Origin: Coptodactyla brooksi
Lineage: Eukaryota; Arthropoda; Insecta; Coleoptera; Scarabaeidae
DNA length: 21,289 nt
Reading direction: 5' to 3'
Assembly: GCA_033557675.1 (NCBI GenBank)
Contig: JAWQRM010000578.1
Coordinates: 1 to 21,289, forward strand
The notes below the pieces were generated by a model that was not told the DNA's origin, searched no databases, and saw only the letters and a program-made list of their open reading frames with translations. Of the stretch, positions 1 through 9,555 are shown piece after piece. Every line of letters begins with the position of its first letter. Within the stretch, counting starts at the first letter, position 1. The translations under genes were made by a program, and so were the position numbers.

Positions 1-18
1 TATATATATATATATAAT
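1..18. repeat. TA microsatellite at left edge
   Basis: Uninterrupted TA dinucleotides open the window. A longer TA run closes it, so both edges may reflect assembly breaks at simple repeats. Confidence 0.9.
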
Positions 19-1227
19 TTAGTATTTAATAATATAAATATATTACTATGTATTAATAATATATTTATTTATTATTGCCCGTTGAAATATTTTAAACCAT
101 TGGAATATGTCAACTTTTTTTTATAAAGACAGTATCATCCTTAGCACCATTGTTTTAGTTTAAAGGAATAATTTCATGATACATAAAAGGATGTATACTT
201 TAATGCGTCAAAACCTTTTATGTATAATATTTTTGAGATAATTTAGTATTTAATGAATTTTAACATTTTTCATTCTACTAATCTGATTTGAGTAAAACTA
301 GCTTCTTTGATTATTGGTGTGATTAAATAACGTCATGCATGCTGACTGTAGTAAATCTATCTGTTGAAATCTTTATAAGAAGTACAAGAAATTACGTAAT
401 CTATTATAGGCAACCTTTATATCTCGTCAATGTTTTAAAGTAATAAAACACAAATAACGCAATTGACTTTTTGTCATGAATTGCATTGATATCAACTAGA
501 ATTTATTTCTTAGGTGCAAATTACTATACATTAATATTTCACATACCGACAGTATAGTACATAATTCGTTTCTAATTTGTTTTCAATCATTGTTTAATAA
601 TTTAATTTTTTTTTGTTTCTTCAATCTTTGCACATAAATGCGTTTCTTTTCTAAGGTAGTTTTAGAAATTAGCTAGTAATGATTTGCTACACTTTTACCA
701 TCAGGATTTTAGTAGAAAATTTCTGAATTATATCATTCCCGACGTACTTTTAGATATTCATGTTTACGTGTAGTTTATGAAAATACATTATACTTACGTA
801 CATTATGATTAATTGCCTTTATTCATAAGTAGTACTTTCGCGATTTTGCTAATTACAAAACTTTCAAAGAGAAATACACGTCTATTCAGGAAAATAGCGT
901 TTCCCGCTTATTTAATCACGATTTTCTCATTTGTATAGGAATACTTTCTCCGAGGTTCATGAAACACTGCCAAATTGTTGCATAATCAGGATATCGAACT
1001 CAAATATTTCTGATTCCTTCCAGCAACAAACCAACTTACGTGTGCTGCTGTGAAAGTTTTGGCGCGTTCTGTCCTGTAGCGTTCGTAAATTATTATTATT
1101 GGATGTTTTCACTTTCTACCTTATTAAATAGCAGAATTCATTCGTAAAGAATGAGGTAACGTTTGTATAACGCTACCTGTGGGATTTAAAATTGTAATCT
1201 TTCACAATTCAAATTTCTTTCTTTCAG
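19..1227. other. AT-rich non-coding stretch, probably intron
   Basis: No convincing coding region was found on either strand. The stretch precedes a coding exon with an AG acceptor at 1226-1227, so most of it is probably intron of the membrane-protein gene. One weak candidate exon lies at 1024-1084: after a CTTCCAG acceptor it reads a cysteine-rich peptide containing YVCCCESFGAFCPVAF and ends at a poor GTAAAT donor. I do not call it. Confidence 0.5.
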
Positions 1228-1323
1228 AAAACCACGTTTTGTCTGGTGGCATGGATGATATCAGTCACAATCTTAACATTCCCAGAAGCAGGTTTAGTAA
1301 TATATTTGAGCATCCAATATTGG
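1228..1323 (+). CDS. Internal coding exon with a transmembrane segment
   Basis: The exon is bounded by a pyrimidine-rich acceptor (TTTCTTTCTTTCAG) and a GTAAGA donor. Read from its first base it gives 32 residues, including the hydrophobic stretch FCLVAWMISVTILTF followed by PEAGLVIYLSIQYW, which looks like a membrane helix. The phase (0 at the 3' end) fits the next exon exactly. The short intron after it is 64 bases (1324-1387). The start codon must lie upstream, perhaps outside the window. The family is not certain; see the next exon. Confidence 0.6.
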
Positions 1324-1387
1324 GTAAGAGATACGCCCGAAATTTAAATTATTTCGCCTGCAAATTTCATTTTTCTAAATTCTGTAG

Positions 1388-1644
1388 AGGATAGAAACAA
1401 TATATGGCATGACAGAGTTAGTGTGCTGGTTAGCCAGGATTGTGGCCAACGTGATAGGATTCGTCGCAATTCAATCCCTATATACAATATGGAAAGAGGA
1501 AGAAATTGTTGATAAGAGACTGAGGGACCTCAGCATGACAGCTGTCACCTTACCAAGAGATGCTAGTCTTAATGCATTAAGCAGTCACGGGTACCAAAAT
1601 AACGCATACGATACTTCATTCGATCACATAAATAATTTAAAACG
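1388..1644 (+). CDS. Coding exon of insect multi-pass membrane protein (last TM helix)
   Basis: Acceptor TCTGTAG and donor G|GTAAGG bound the exon, which ends in phase 2. The translation continues from the previous exon as RIETIYGMTELVCWL, then a second hydrophobic helix (LVCWLARIVANVIGFVAIQS), then LYTIWKEEE and a charged, probably cytosolic tail. Two adjacent helices with the last followed by SLY..WKEEE resemble the end of small four-helix insect membrane proteins (DUF4728/pasiflora-like), but that link is from pattern memory only. An ATG at 1409 is internal and probably not a start. With all visible exons the product has at least 304 residues: two helices, then a long hydrophilic C-terminal tail of roughly 240 residues. 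Confidence 0.7.
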
Positions 1645-1725
1645 GTAAGGCCATCAGTGAATATGGTTTTCCTACATTGAAACAATGAATACTGTATTTT
1701 ACAAGAAATAAACTTATAATTTCAG

Positions 1726-1877
1726 GGCAAGTTCGATGCCACTTCTATGGAATACCACAGTGCCAAACAATCTAGGTCCTTACTTATTTGATGGATACCA
1801 ATTCTGTACGTCTAGTGAATTTAATGCGAGTGTGTTTATTCCCAAATCGCATACAAATGGAACTAATGATCTGACAG
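1726..1877 (+). CDS. Coding exon, cytosolic tail of the same membrane protein
   Basis: The exon follows an 81-base intron with acceptor AATTTCAG. It completes a split Arg codon and reads ASSMPLLWNTTVPNNLGPYL and onward to NGTNDLT, ending in phase 1 at a GTAATC donor. Phases fit on both sides: C-G plus G at the start, and G plus TG at the far exon starting at 11281. No domain was recognised. The peptide is polar and rich in Asn, Ser and Pro. Confidence 0.7.
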
Positions 1878-2197
1878 GTAATCAACATTATCAACAATAT
1901 GGCGTTAAAGTGAATTTGATTAACTCGAACACTATATCAATAATCTTGGTATAATAAACTTGGAAGTATTTGCTATTTGACTTGATTCGAAATATCAAGC
2001 AAGGATTAAGTGTTCCATAAATGAAAATACGTTTAAAAACTGCATTTTATCCATAAGTAAAAAATAAGGTACGTTAAAAGTCTACTACTTTACAAACGCT
2101 TACTTTTATCGTGCATTACCTTTTTGCTTTCTCTTAAGAGAAAGTGTCTTGACGAATTAGGCTATTTGTAGTCTATCTATGCTATTTTTGGTGGTAG

Positions 2198-2223
2198 GTC
2201 CGTCCGTCCGTCCGTCCGTCTGT
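2198..2223. repeat. (GTCC)n tetranucleotide microsatellite
   Basis: Five perfect GTCC units are followed by GTC TGT. It is a simple repeat inside the large intron. Confidence 0.95.
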
Positions 2224-2924
2224 AAGTCATTTTTAGACTGGCACATTAGACTGATTAAAACAATATTTTACATACAAGCTAATTATATTGATATAACCTG
2301 GTCAAAATAAGGATTTCGTAAAACTTGTCCATGTGGTTGAGGTATTTAACGTAATTTTTTTTATTTTTTTTACAACTTTTTCTAACAAAATATATTTTTA
2401 TAATCTACATAAAACTGCGAGTTAAAAACTATAAGGATAGTATATGCTTAAAAACAACAGTTCTCGAGTTATATGCATAATTAAACCATGGTCGGCGTAA
2501 GAGAAAGTCATGTGCGATGTCACATCTGCTAGTTCCAACATGATTTCAATCTATCCTCCAGTTTAACAATCTATAATCATCCTCAACGCACATTACTTTT
2601 TAAATGAGTAATATTCTATAATGATTTTAACTTCTGACAATAATAGGATATTTTTGGTCACACCAGGAAACAGCACCTTTCGGGTGACAGGCAGATACTT
2701 TCACATCTACGCCGCTGGGCACCACATAATTAACGATTCACGACATCTTTTGAGAAATTATCGCACTACACATTACCACCGCATTAAAAATTCAAAAAGA
2801 ATTCATACATAATATGTGGACTCTAACGTATGTATTTTCGTCTTTTTGCCCCTTCTATGAACCATAAAAAATATCAGAATTAGGGCATTTTCCGATTCTG
2901 TTTATTTCACCATATCGTAAAAGT

Positions 2925-4485
2925 CAGGGAATGCAATAAAATCATAATTAAAGGTATAGCTGAAACTCAACATACTCAAAAAAAGTTGAAAATGTACTTA
3001 CTGTAACCCTGCTGTTCTCTTTAGTTTTACTATACACTTGTAGTTCCTCAGGAAATTAATATATTGTGATTTTATTACAGTACATAAACGCAAGACACCA
3101 TGAAAAGCATCTTATTACTAACAAAAATAAGATATATTATAATAAAAATACTAGAAACGCTAAATCTAAAAACAAGAGAGAATATCAAATAAATTCTGGT
3201 GTGCATCCAATTATTGCCTAATCCTTACACTGATGACAATGATACACCACATGAACCTCACACAAATATTTATTACACTTACAACATGTTATACTTGTTT
3301 CATTGTCACATTTTGATGGACACATATTATATCGTGCTCTCTTATTTTTACTGATTGCACCAGATGTAGGTAGATGGCACTGCTACTTCGCGATGTTGAT
3401 CTTGAATTTTGCTTATTACGGCAGTAGCTTGTTGAGTACGAGGTTTATGTTCTCTTGGCATCATATAGGGAGTTACCATCAGTTTGCTCAATTCTTCCAG
3501 AAATAGCTTTCTCTTGTATATACTCTTCTTACTCCAATCTGGATTTATTTCTCTCCATAACACAAATGCATTATAAGCACTAACATGAAATGTTGCACGA
3601 CATGCAACATTTTGCCCCCCTTGATCCCCCAACTATTCGCATCCCTTGATCTTTTTCTGGTGATTCACCCGGACATTTTCCCGTATAAACTTGAGCTTTC
3701 ATGGTGTAGAAACTACCACTGTCACATAATCCATATTTTGATGCCATGTTTTGTTGACTAGCTAGGAATACACTGCTTGAAAGGACTGCGTCCTCTGAAG
3801 CCAACAAATTGTTTGTCAACAGTAACATTATCACCTACATTGCACAATTTAGGCATAATTTTTATCCACTTCTCCCAAGACTCTCTTATAGGGGGTAATT
3901 CGTCATTTGCTCTCTTTTGTTGGCGATCGAAAAATAGGCCTACAGGGTTCTGTACCCCACAAACTTTTTGTTGATCCTTGTATTGTAATATTATCCAGAT
4001 CTTCCCAATTGCATCCGTACACTCTCCGACCTTCAATATTGCTCATTTTCAACACAATATTTTCAAGTGTAGGATTCACGATAACTTGGAAGGCAGATAG
4101 AATACCCTTCACACTGGATATGGCGTACCTAGTTGGAGCAGGAGTAATGTTTATTATATGTTGACTAGATGCTCGCCCACTTAGGGAGGAAGGGTTCTAA
4201 CATCAAAGACATAATTTTGTCATTTGACTGTGCTAACTGCACAGGAACCACAGTATTTGTTTGCACTAAGTCATTATCTGGAGAATCATAGTCTGCTTCG
4301 GATTTCTCATAGTAGGCATCATTGCTGATATTGATTTCAACCTAAGAAGTATCTTCGTCGTCGGATGCATTTGCATCTATCTGTGCTATTTCTTCATCAG
4401 ATAGAAATCGCCTCGTCATTATTTATAATGTTGCGTATTCAATACTGTATATAAAGAAACTGAAGTGCGCTGTCCGCATTCCCTG
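2925..4485 (-). mobile_element. piggyBac-like element, candidate outer limits
   Basis: An exact 10-bp inverted pair, CAGGGAATGC at 2925-2934 and its complement at 4476-4485, brackets a piggyBac transposase relic and could mark its termini. A TTAA lies at 4488-4491 just outside the right copy. The left flank (TAAAAGT) is not a clean TTAA. A weaker alternative pair is CCCTG after GTAA at 3007 and CAGGG before TTAT at 4547-4551. A 13-bp direct repeat with one mismatch (ATACACTTRTAGT at 3032 and 4491) adds uncertainty. Presence of the element is clear; its limits are not. Confidence 0.4.
3218..4419 (-). pseudogene. piggyBac (PGBD/DDE_Tnp_1_7) transposase relic
   Basis: This was once a cut-and-paste transposase. 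Reading 4419 to 3218 on the minus strand, the start MTRRFLSDEEIAQID is typical of the acidic N-terminus. In-frame TAG codons then occur at 4342-4344 and 4165-4167. The frame shifts to give RYAISSVKGILSAFQVIVN, then ELPPIRESWEKWIK and VTVDKQFVGFRGRSPF, which is the block holding the first catalytic Asp. KYGLCDSGSFYTMKAQVYTG follows, and after a large deletion the late segment SAYNAFVLWREINPDW. It ends with the C-terminal cysteine-rich finger (CPSKCDNET..CCKCNKYLC..H..YHCHQC) and a TAG stop. At about 1.2 kb it is roughly two thirds of a full gene: the middle of the DDE core is missing. It is inactive. Confidence 0.9.
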
Positions 4486-5200
4486 TTTTAATACACTTAT
4501 AGTATTCATATAAATGTTAAAAATAAAATTGCATAAAGTCGGTAATCAGGGTTATATACGTAACAATCTTGATTAAAAAATTTAATAATTTCTTGTAAAA
4601 ACTATTGGGCAATATTATACTTTACGCGCCAGAAAACAAAGTCACAAAATCTTGGAAACAAATAATGAAAAATGACAAAGTTATCGACAGCGTTCCTTGC
4701 AATAACACTGGGAATTGTAAAAAACGCAACGTCACATCCGTTCAGTGCGCTGCAATTTAGGAAACATCCGAGTCTTGCGAAACGATACAACGCAACAGAG
4801 AAGTGCCGAAGGACAATTTGACTTGTCATTTTAATTTTTATGGTATTTATTATGATTAATTTCCTAATTCTGCTTATTGAAATCTAGTAACTTTCTATGT
4901 AACTTGTTAACACTACATGCACAGAATTTTCGGGGCTATATTGAAATCAACATCAGTATTATTATCCAAAGAATAACATAAATGTAAAACCAAAAGCAAC
5001 GCTTAAATGACTTAAGCATTTAATGCGTACAGTATAAACGGAAACAAATTTCGTTATGTTGTCAGCCTTGCTTTGAAACCTGTAACGTGCATAGTTAATT
5101 TATACTTTAGTCGAAATCATAACGTACCTGAGCTTTAGTGTATATTGATAAGAAAAAAGTTGAAAATAAACTTTTGGAATTGTTGAACGGCGCAAGTAAA
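4486..5200. other. Non-coding spacer upstream of the nested gene
   Basis: No gene is supported. The patch 4610-4820 is less AT-rich than its surroundings and has many CpG dinucleotides. It is open on the minus strand for 75 codons, but the peptide matches nothing I recognise. Confidence 0.5.
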
Positions 5201-5269
5201 ACTAACTGCGCATATGACGTCACTGGGGTAACTAGCCATATGTCCAGTGCCTGCTAATGCGCAACTAGC
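5201..5269. promoter_or_regulatory. Likely promoter region with imperfect dyad and CRE-type site
   Basis: Two 26-base arms, 5201-5226 and 5244-5269, are inverted copies matching at 18 of 26 positions without gaps. They share TGCGCAT, then seven variable bases, then CACTGG. The left arm contains the palindrome TGACGTCA (5215-5222), the consensus for CREB/ATF-type factors. The dyad ends about 90 bases before the 5' leader intron of the nested gene, so a promoter role is plausible. No TATA box is evident. It could instead be a remnant of a small transposon. Confidence 0.4.
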
Positions 5270-5359
5270 GAAATGTCATTGCAACGTGTTTAAGTTCATA
5301 ACCACTTGATTATACTTTCTTTTGGAAATTTGCGTATAAAGTCTCCAATAACGACGAAT

Positions 5360-5412
5360 GTAAGTTACCCACCAGTCATTTTGACCAATTTGCCATTAAT
5401 TTATTATTTCAG
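5360..5412 (+). other. 53-base intron in the 5' leader of the SIAH-like gene
   Basis: A strong GTAAGT donor at 5360 and the acceptor TTATTATTTCAG ending at 5412 define a mini-intron one base before the ATG. Splicing joins a leader without any ATG to the coding exon. The size is close to the 64-base intron at 1324-1387. Confidence 0.6.
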
Positions 5413-5413
5413 T

Positions 5414-6973
5414 ATGTCAGACGTTCTGAAAAACATGGAACGATTAAATTTAGGTGAAACCTCCAAGGATTCTTATGTCTTGGAACACTGCAAGAATATG
5501 CCGAATGGATGCAGCGTCAAGGATTATAAACGTGATATAAGCATTCACGAGAAGCAGTGCATGTATGGTACGATTACATGTCCGTTTTGCCAAGATGAAA
5601 TTAACGTATCGATGTTGATTCGCGATTTTTACGAGCACATGGTAAATTTCCATAAAATGGATCCAGTCCCTATTAACAATTCTTTAGAAGTACCTGTGGA
5701 TTTGCGCCGAGACATCGATGACTTTACCATTTTATTGGTCAATAACGAACGGTTGCTTTTCCGTGTGAAAGTAGACACTATTACAGTATCACTTTCTTGC
5801 CTCGTTTACAGCTTACATCGGTGTGTGACCCATTTGGCTTGTAATGTAAATCTATCTAACGGTGAACTTCTCTCGAAAGACATAAATTTTCCCGTAATTT
5901 CGGCCAACATGCTTTGCGAGTACGTTCCAAAAGATAAATGTGCGATATACAATTTGAAGCCCCTTGGAAGTAATTTTAAGAGAGTAACTTTAAATTTTCA
6001 GTGTGTACTAAAAGTTCCACCAGATACCATTTTCAGTCTGTACTTAATAAGTTTGTTGCAATGCCCAATATGCAAGGAAATTACAAGACCGCCAATTTGG
6101 TTGTGCATTTTGGGTCATAACATCTGTAAGATATGTGTCACTAAAGTTGGACGATGTCCGATATGTTTGAACGCATTTACAGCTTCGTATAGAAATTTCT
6201 CTTTCGAGAAATACTTGGAGAAAAAGTGTGACGATGTTTCTCAAAGACCAAAATGTGCTTCATGTAAAAAGCGTTTAATTAGCTATATATTTACACATTC
6301 TGATGGCTACAGTCGCTGTTCTGACTGCAACACTAAACTGTTGTCACGCCACACACCACGTAATTTTGCACTTGAAGCTCTACACGATATGATAAGCTTC
6401 CCATGTAGATTTTCTATGTATGGTTGTAAACAATTAGCTTCTACAAACAACCAAAGACATGAGTTGATTTGTAATTTTAAGCGATTCCGGTGTCCATTCA
6501 ACCGTGAAAATCTTTGCGAATACGTTGGAAATGTACTAGACATAGGCACGCATTTAAAAGACGTGCATCCAAGGGAAGTTAACTTTGATGATAAATACAA
6601 ATGGACTGCAGATGACATAGATATGATCATTGGGGACACAATTTGTTTTGTGATATTTGATCACATCTTCCTGTTGACATACCGAAATGCAGAGATACAA
6701 CATGAATGGACTATTGAAATGATATCTGTCACCGAAATTGTTCAACACTTCTGCTATAAGATTAAATGCTTCTGGGGTAGCGGCCAAGAATTTACATTAA
6801 AGAATGATACTTCTTCAACTACTGAAACAGGATATAAAGATGCCTTCTGGAGCCAGAATTATGCTTGCCAAAACTATTGCCAATTTGTATTTTCCAAGCA
6901 ACTTACTGGTGGAGCAAAATGTTTTGGATTCTCTTTTAAAATTAAGAAATTATGTGCAATGTCATTAGTTTAA
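5414..6973 (+). CDS. SIAH-like RING-finger E3 ubiquitin ligase with duplicated zinc-finger modules
   Basis: The protein has 519 residues and probably transfers ubiquitin to substrates, as SINA/SIAH proteins do. The ATG at 5414 is chosen because it is the first ATG, directly after the leader intron, and begins MSDVLKNMERLNLGE. Order: a SIAH-type zinc finger (C26, C33, H45, C49, C56, C59; spacing 6-11-3-6 as in SIAH), a degenerate substrate-binding-like region (about 100-205), a complete C3HC4 RING (C217-P-I-C220, C231, H235, C238, C241, C248-P-I-C251), and a four-cysteine zinc-ribbon or decayed RING (C281, C284, C302, C305). A second SIAH zinc finger (C331, C338, H349, C353, C360) and a second substrate-binding-like region (about 405-510) follow. 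SIAH proteins usually have about 280-320 residues with one of each module. The coding region is one exon inside the intron of another gene, so origin by retroposition is possible. Family assignment is firm; the substrate is unknown. Confidence 0.88.
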   Translation: MSDVLKNMERLNLGETSKDSYVLEHCKNMPNGCSVKDYKRDISIHEKQCMYGTITCPFCQDEINVSMLIRDFYEHMVNFHKMDPVPINNSLEVPVDLRRDIDDFTILLVNNERLLFRVKVDTITVSLSCLVYSLHRCVTHLACNVNLSNGELLSKDINFPVISANMLCEYVPKDKCAIYNLKPLGSNFKRVTLNFQCVLKVPPDTIFSLYLISLLQCPICKEITRPPIWLCILGHNICKICVTKVGRCPICLNAFTASYRNFSFEKYLEKKCDDVSQRPKCASCKKRLISYIFTHSDGYSRCSDCNTKLLSRHTPRNFALEALHDMISFPCRFSMYGCKQLASTNNQRHELICNFKRFRCPFNRENLCEYVGNVLDIGTHLKDVHPREVNFDDKYKWTADDIDMIIGDTICFVIFDHIFLLTYRNAEIQHEWTIEMISVTEIVQHFCYKIKCFWGSGQEFTLKNDTSSTTETGYKDAFWSQNYACQNYCQFVFSKQLTGGAKCFGFSFKIKKLCAMSLV

Positions 6974-7911
6974 TGTAGCTTATAAGTTAGTTGTTATTAA
7001 TAGTAGCTTTGGCACGGTTGAACTTATAAAAAAATAGTTTTTTATAAAATAAGAATAATGCAAAATGCTGCCAATACACTTTGCATTATTTCTTGTGTTT
7101 TAGAGACGATTTGTAAACATTGTCGGTTGTGTCATTTGTTATGCTTTATGTAGTAATTAAGAAACATTATTTTCATTTTGAACATATACTAATAGTTCTA
7201 CATTATATTTTCAGTATCAACAGATACTCTTGATAATTTTATATTAGACAATTATCCAACATATTTTAAGTTTGCAAACGTTTAATGTAAAAGACTTATT
7301 CTCTTTTACTATTTTGTTTTTTTTTCTACAATTTACGGCAGCTGTAGGATGTTATCTTAGTTAAATTTAATGCGTAATAGTGCAAGTTTTTTTAACAATA
7401 ATTTTAATATTGTCTGATAAAAACTATTTTTGTAAGTATTTGGGATTACAACGATCATGTTGGTTAATCAATGCGATTCTGAATTTTGCATTAAGCATGG
7501 TATATTTAACAATACTTTTAATGCAATTAAGGTACCATAAGTGTGTATTTTTTAAAACATTGTTAAGTAAATTATTGTAGTACCTATTTGCCTTTTATCA
7601 CGTTTTTGTACTAACTTTGTATGAGTTGTTAATAATACGTTTCTGGGTTTAATTAATAAAAAGGTGCGACATCTTACTTATTTCTTTATTTTGTGCGAAA
7701 ATCCATCTACCGCATCATTTGAAATTTAAACTGCACTTTTTATTCAAGCTTTTAATGGTGTAAAATGAGTACCTACATGTTTAAGTGAATACATATGTTG
7801 CTTATTTTTCAATATCTAATATCTATATAATCATTTTTATTAGTTTGGTAACTAACAATACTTTTGCCTAATAACTTAATACTTATACATAACACCTTTT
7901 TTGTTTCGATC
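6974..7911 (+). other. 3' untranslated and downstream region of the SIAH-like gene
   Basis: The stretch is AT-rich with no further coding signal. Open frames at 7380-7580 and 7901-8089 are low-complexity and unsupported. A polyadenylation signal near 7655 is the best candidate for the transcript end. Confidence 0.5.
7655..7660 (+). terminator. Candidate polyadenylation signal AATAAA
   Basis: This is the first canonical AATAAA after the stop at 6973 that I found, about 680 bases downstream. A GT/T-rich stretch follows (GGTGCG, then TTATTTCTTTATTTTGTG). It would end the nested transcript inside the host intron. Confidence 0.4.
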
Positions 7912-7917
7912 ATTTAA

Positions 7918-8080
7918 TTTTTTCTGCTTATCTGGTCATTCAATTCACTCAATTAATTCTAATCATTTGATCATTCGATTCATTCTGTTCGTTTCATTCT
8001 TTCAGGTCATGCCATTCATACAATCCATTCCGTTCGACCTGTTTATTCAGCTCATTAGCCATGCGAATCATTCCGTTAAT
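7918..8080. repeat. Cryptic CATTC/TTCAT simple repeat
   Basis: About 160 bases are dominated by irregular TCATT, CATTC and ATTCA words without strict periodicity. It looks like an old, degenerate pentanucleotide array. The open frame across it is a by-product of the repeat. Confidence 0.6.
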
Positions 8081-8518
8081 TTGAAGTAATTTTAGTTTTT
8101 TAAGTAGTTTAAGTTTTTTTTTTATTTCATTGTTAAAGAGTATATATATATTTACACAACACTACACAAACATTTCTTTCAAATTACTCGAATAGAATAA
8201 ATGCCCTTAATCCAATATCTTTATGGTCAAAATTAATTTGGAAATCACTACCTTCAAACTAATTGCAAATATATAGATAATTTTATAATTTGTTTTACTT
8301 TTGCTTTTGAAAATGTTATGAATTTAAGCAAGCATAGACTGATCTCAATAGACTTATCAAGTGGTCTGCAGTTAAGATGTTAAGATAATTAAATGAAAGT
8401 TATGAAATTTGTATTCCTGAACTTTTATGAACACTTTGCGTGAGAATTACTTATACTGTTGTAGGCTCTAAATTTAATACTGAAAGTAAATTATAATTGT
8501 TACCATCAAAACTATCAT

Positions 8519-8709
8519 TCGCCCGAACTTCGGGCGAAGTTGAGCGACCAAGGTCAACCCGTCTGCAAAAAAGGAAGAATTTGACAGACTTCTGAAGATG
8601 TCAGCCACAGAAGCTGACGAAACGTCAAGTAACAAAAGAAAAGATAATAGACCACGGCCTAATAACCCTAAAAATTATAATAATATTAACTCCGGCCGTG
8701 AAAGCCTAA
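8519..8709 (+). mobile_element. Structured retroelement fragment (Penelope/retrozyme-like)
   Basis: This block is clearly richer in GC than its surroundings and is full of dyads. There is an odd palindrome of 8-bp arms at 8520-8536 (CGCCCGAA, C, TTCGGGCG). It overlaps an alternative hairpin, AACTTCG/CGAAGTT. A hammerhead-like core follows at 8592-8623, and a 7-bp pair CACGGCC (8653-8659) with GGCCGTG (8694-8700). CTGAAGAT..GAAAC signatures of this kind are known from terminal repeats of Penelope-like elements. No reverse transcriptase or GIY-YIG reading frame is present here, so this is a fragment or a non-autonomous copy. Confidence 0.45.
8592..8623 (+). ncRNA. Hammerhead-ribozyme-like core (copy A)
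   Basis: CTGAAGA (8592-8598) fits the conserved CUGANGA. It is followed by one extra U, a perfect 6-bp stem II (GTCAGC 8600-8605, GCTGAC 8613-8618, 7-base loop) and GAAAC (8619-8623). A 2-bp stem III ending GTA is possible just downstream. I could not find a convincing stem I. An extra residue between the CUGANGA box and stem II is tolerated in some natural hammerheads (chrysanthemum chlorotic mottle viroid plus strand), but activity here is unproven. Confidence 0.4.
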
Positions 8710-9555
8710 GTACACATTTAGTGAATAACATGGTTTAATGAATTTCCAACTGATGTAAAAATAGGAGAGCATGAAATTTATTCAGTTCAAATAATTAAAT
8801 TCTTCAATGATGCATTGTAATGCATGCTTACAGCACTTCGTTACTTATAATCAACACAATAATGTATAACATAATGATTTTAATGTATAACATAATGACT
8901 TAGTTTTAACAAAAACAAATAGAACTCATCTTTAACTCTTATTCACTTCAAAAAATTGAAGAAAAATGGACGAAGTGTTGATTTATAACTATTGTGATGT
9001 GGTTCAAATCGGAAATCTATGTACCAAATACATTGGACTTGTACATGTTATAGTATCAAAATATCATACTAATAGAGCATTGTTTTTCCAATTGGGCAAA
9101 GAAAGTATTCTTAAATACCAGACTTTGTCTATGAAACTTTGAAATAAATAAATTTCAATTGCTTTTAATGAATCCCATGGCACTGCTTTGGCTTTTTTAT
9201 TCTCATAGTTACAATATAACATTGGATTGTAGGTTACAGTAAATGCTGCTATCTAACAACATTAGGAAGAAAGAAACCCCAGTGGTAGTGCGTTCATAAT
9301 CATAAATTCATTGTGGTAGGTCTACTTTACTTTGGTAACATTACCAAAATTTTTATTTGCTTGTTTGTAGTTTTGAGCCGTGCTTCAGATGTTTATTAAA
9401 ATCATTAAAGACCATTTATATGAATGTTTTTAACTTGAAATATAAATAGCAACCAACTCTTCACATCTCAGGTCTCTTCAGTCATTCAATATTTTATACA
9501 GTACAATAAACCATTTCCATTAAAAATATACTTCATCAACTACACGCTATCTATG
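8710..9555. other. AT-rich intronic DNA without genes
   Basis: Nothing coding was seen. Minor structure: a 17-base word (AATGTATAACATAATGA) repeated at 8861 and 8882, and a short dyad TTTGGTAA/TTACCAAA near 9337-9356. Confidence 0.5.

Noticed and set aside
1024..1084. Possible upstream exon with a cysteine-rich peptide.
   Set aside because: The donor is weak (GTTC|GTAAAT), the exon is very short, and there is no independent support.
4602..4829. 75-codon minus-strand open frame upstream of the nested gene.
   Set aside because: No recognisable domain and no splice or start context; it is probably chance in a less AT-rich patch.
5306..5413. N-terminal extension of the SIAH-like reading frame to 5306.
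   Set aside because: It has no ATG and contains a good donor and acceptor, so it is leader plus intron.
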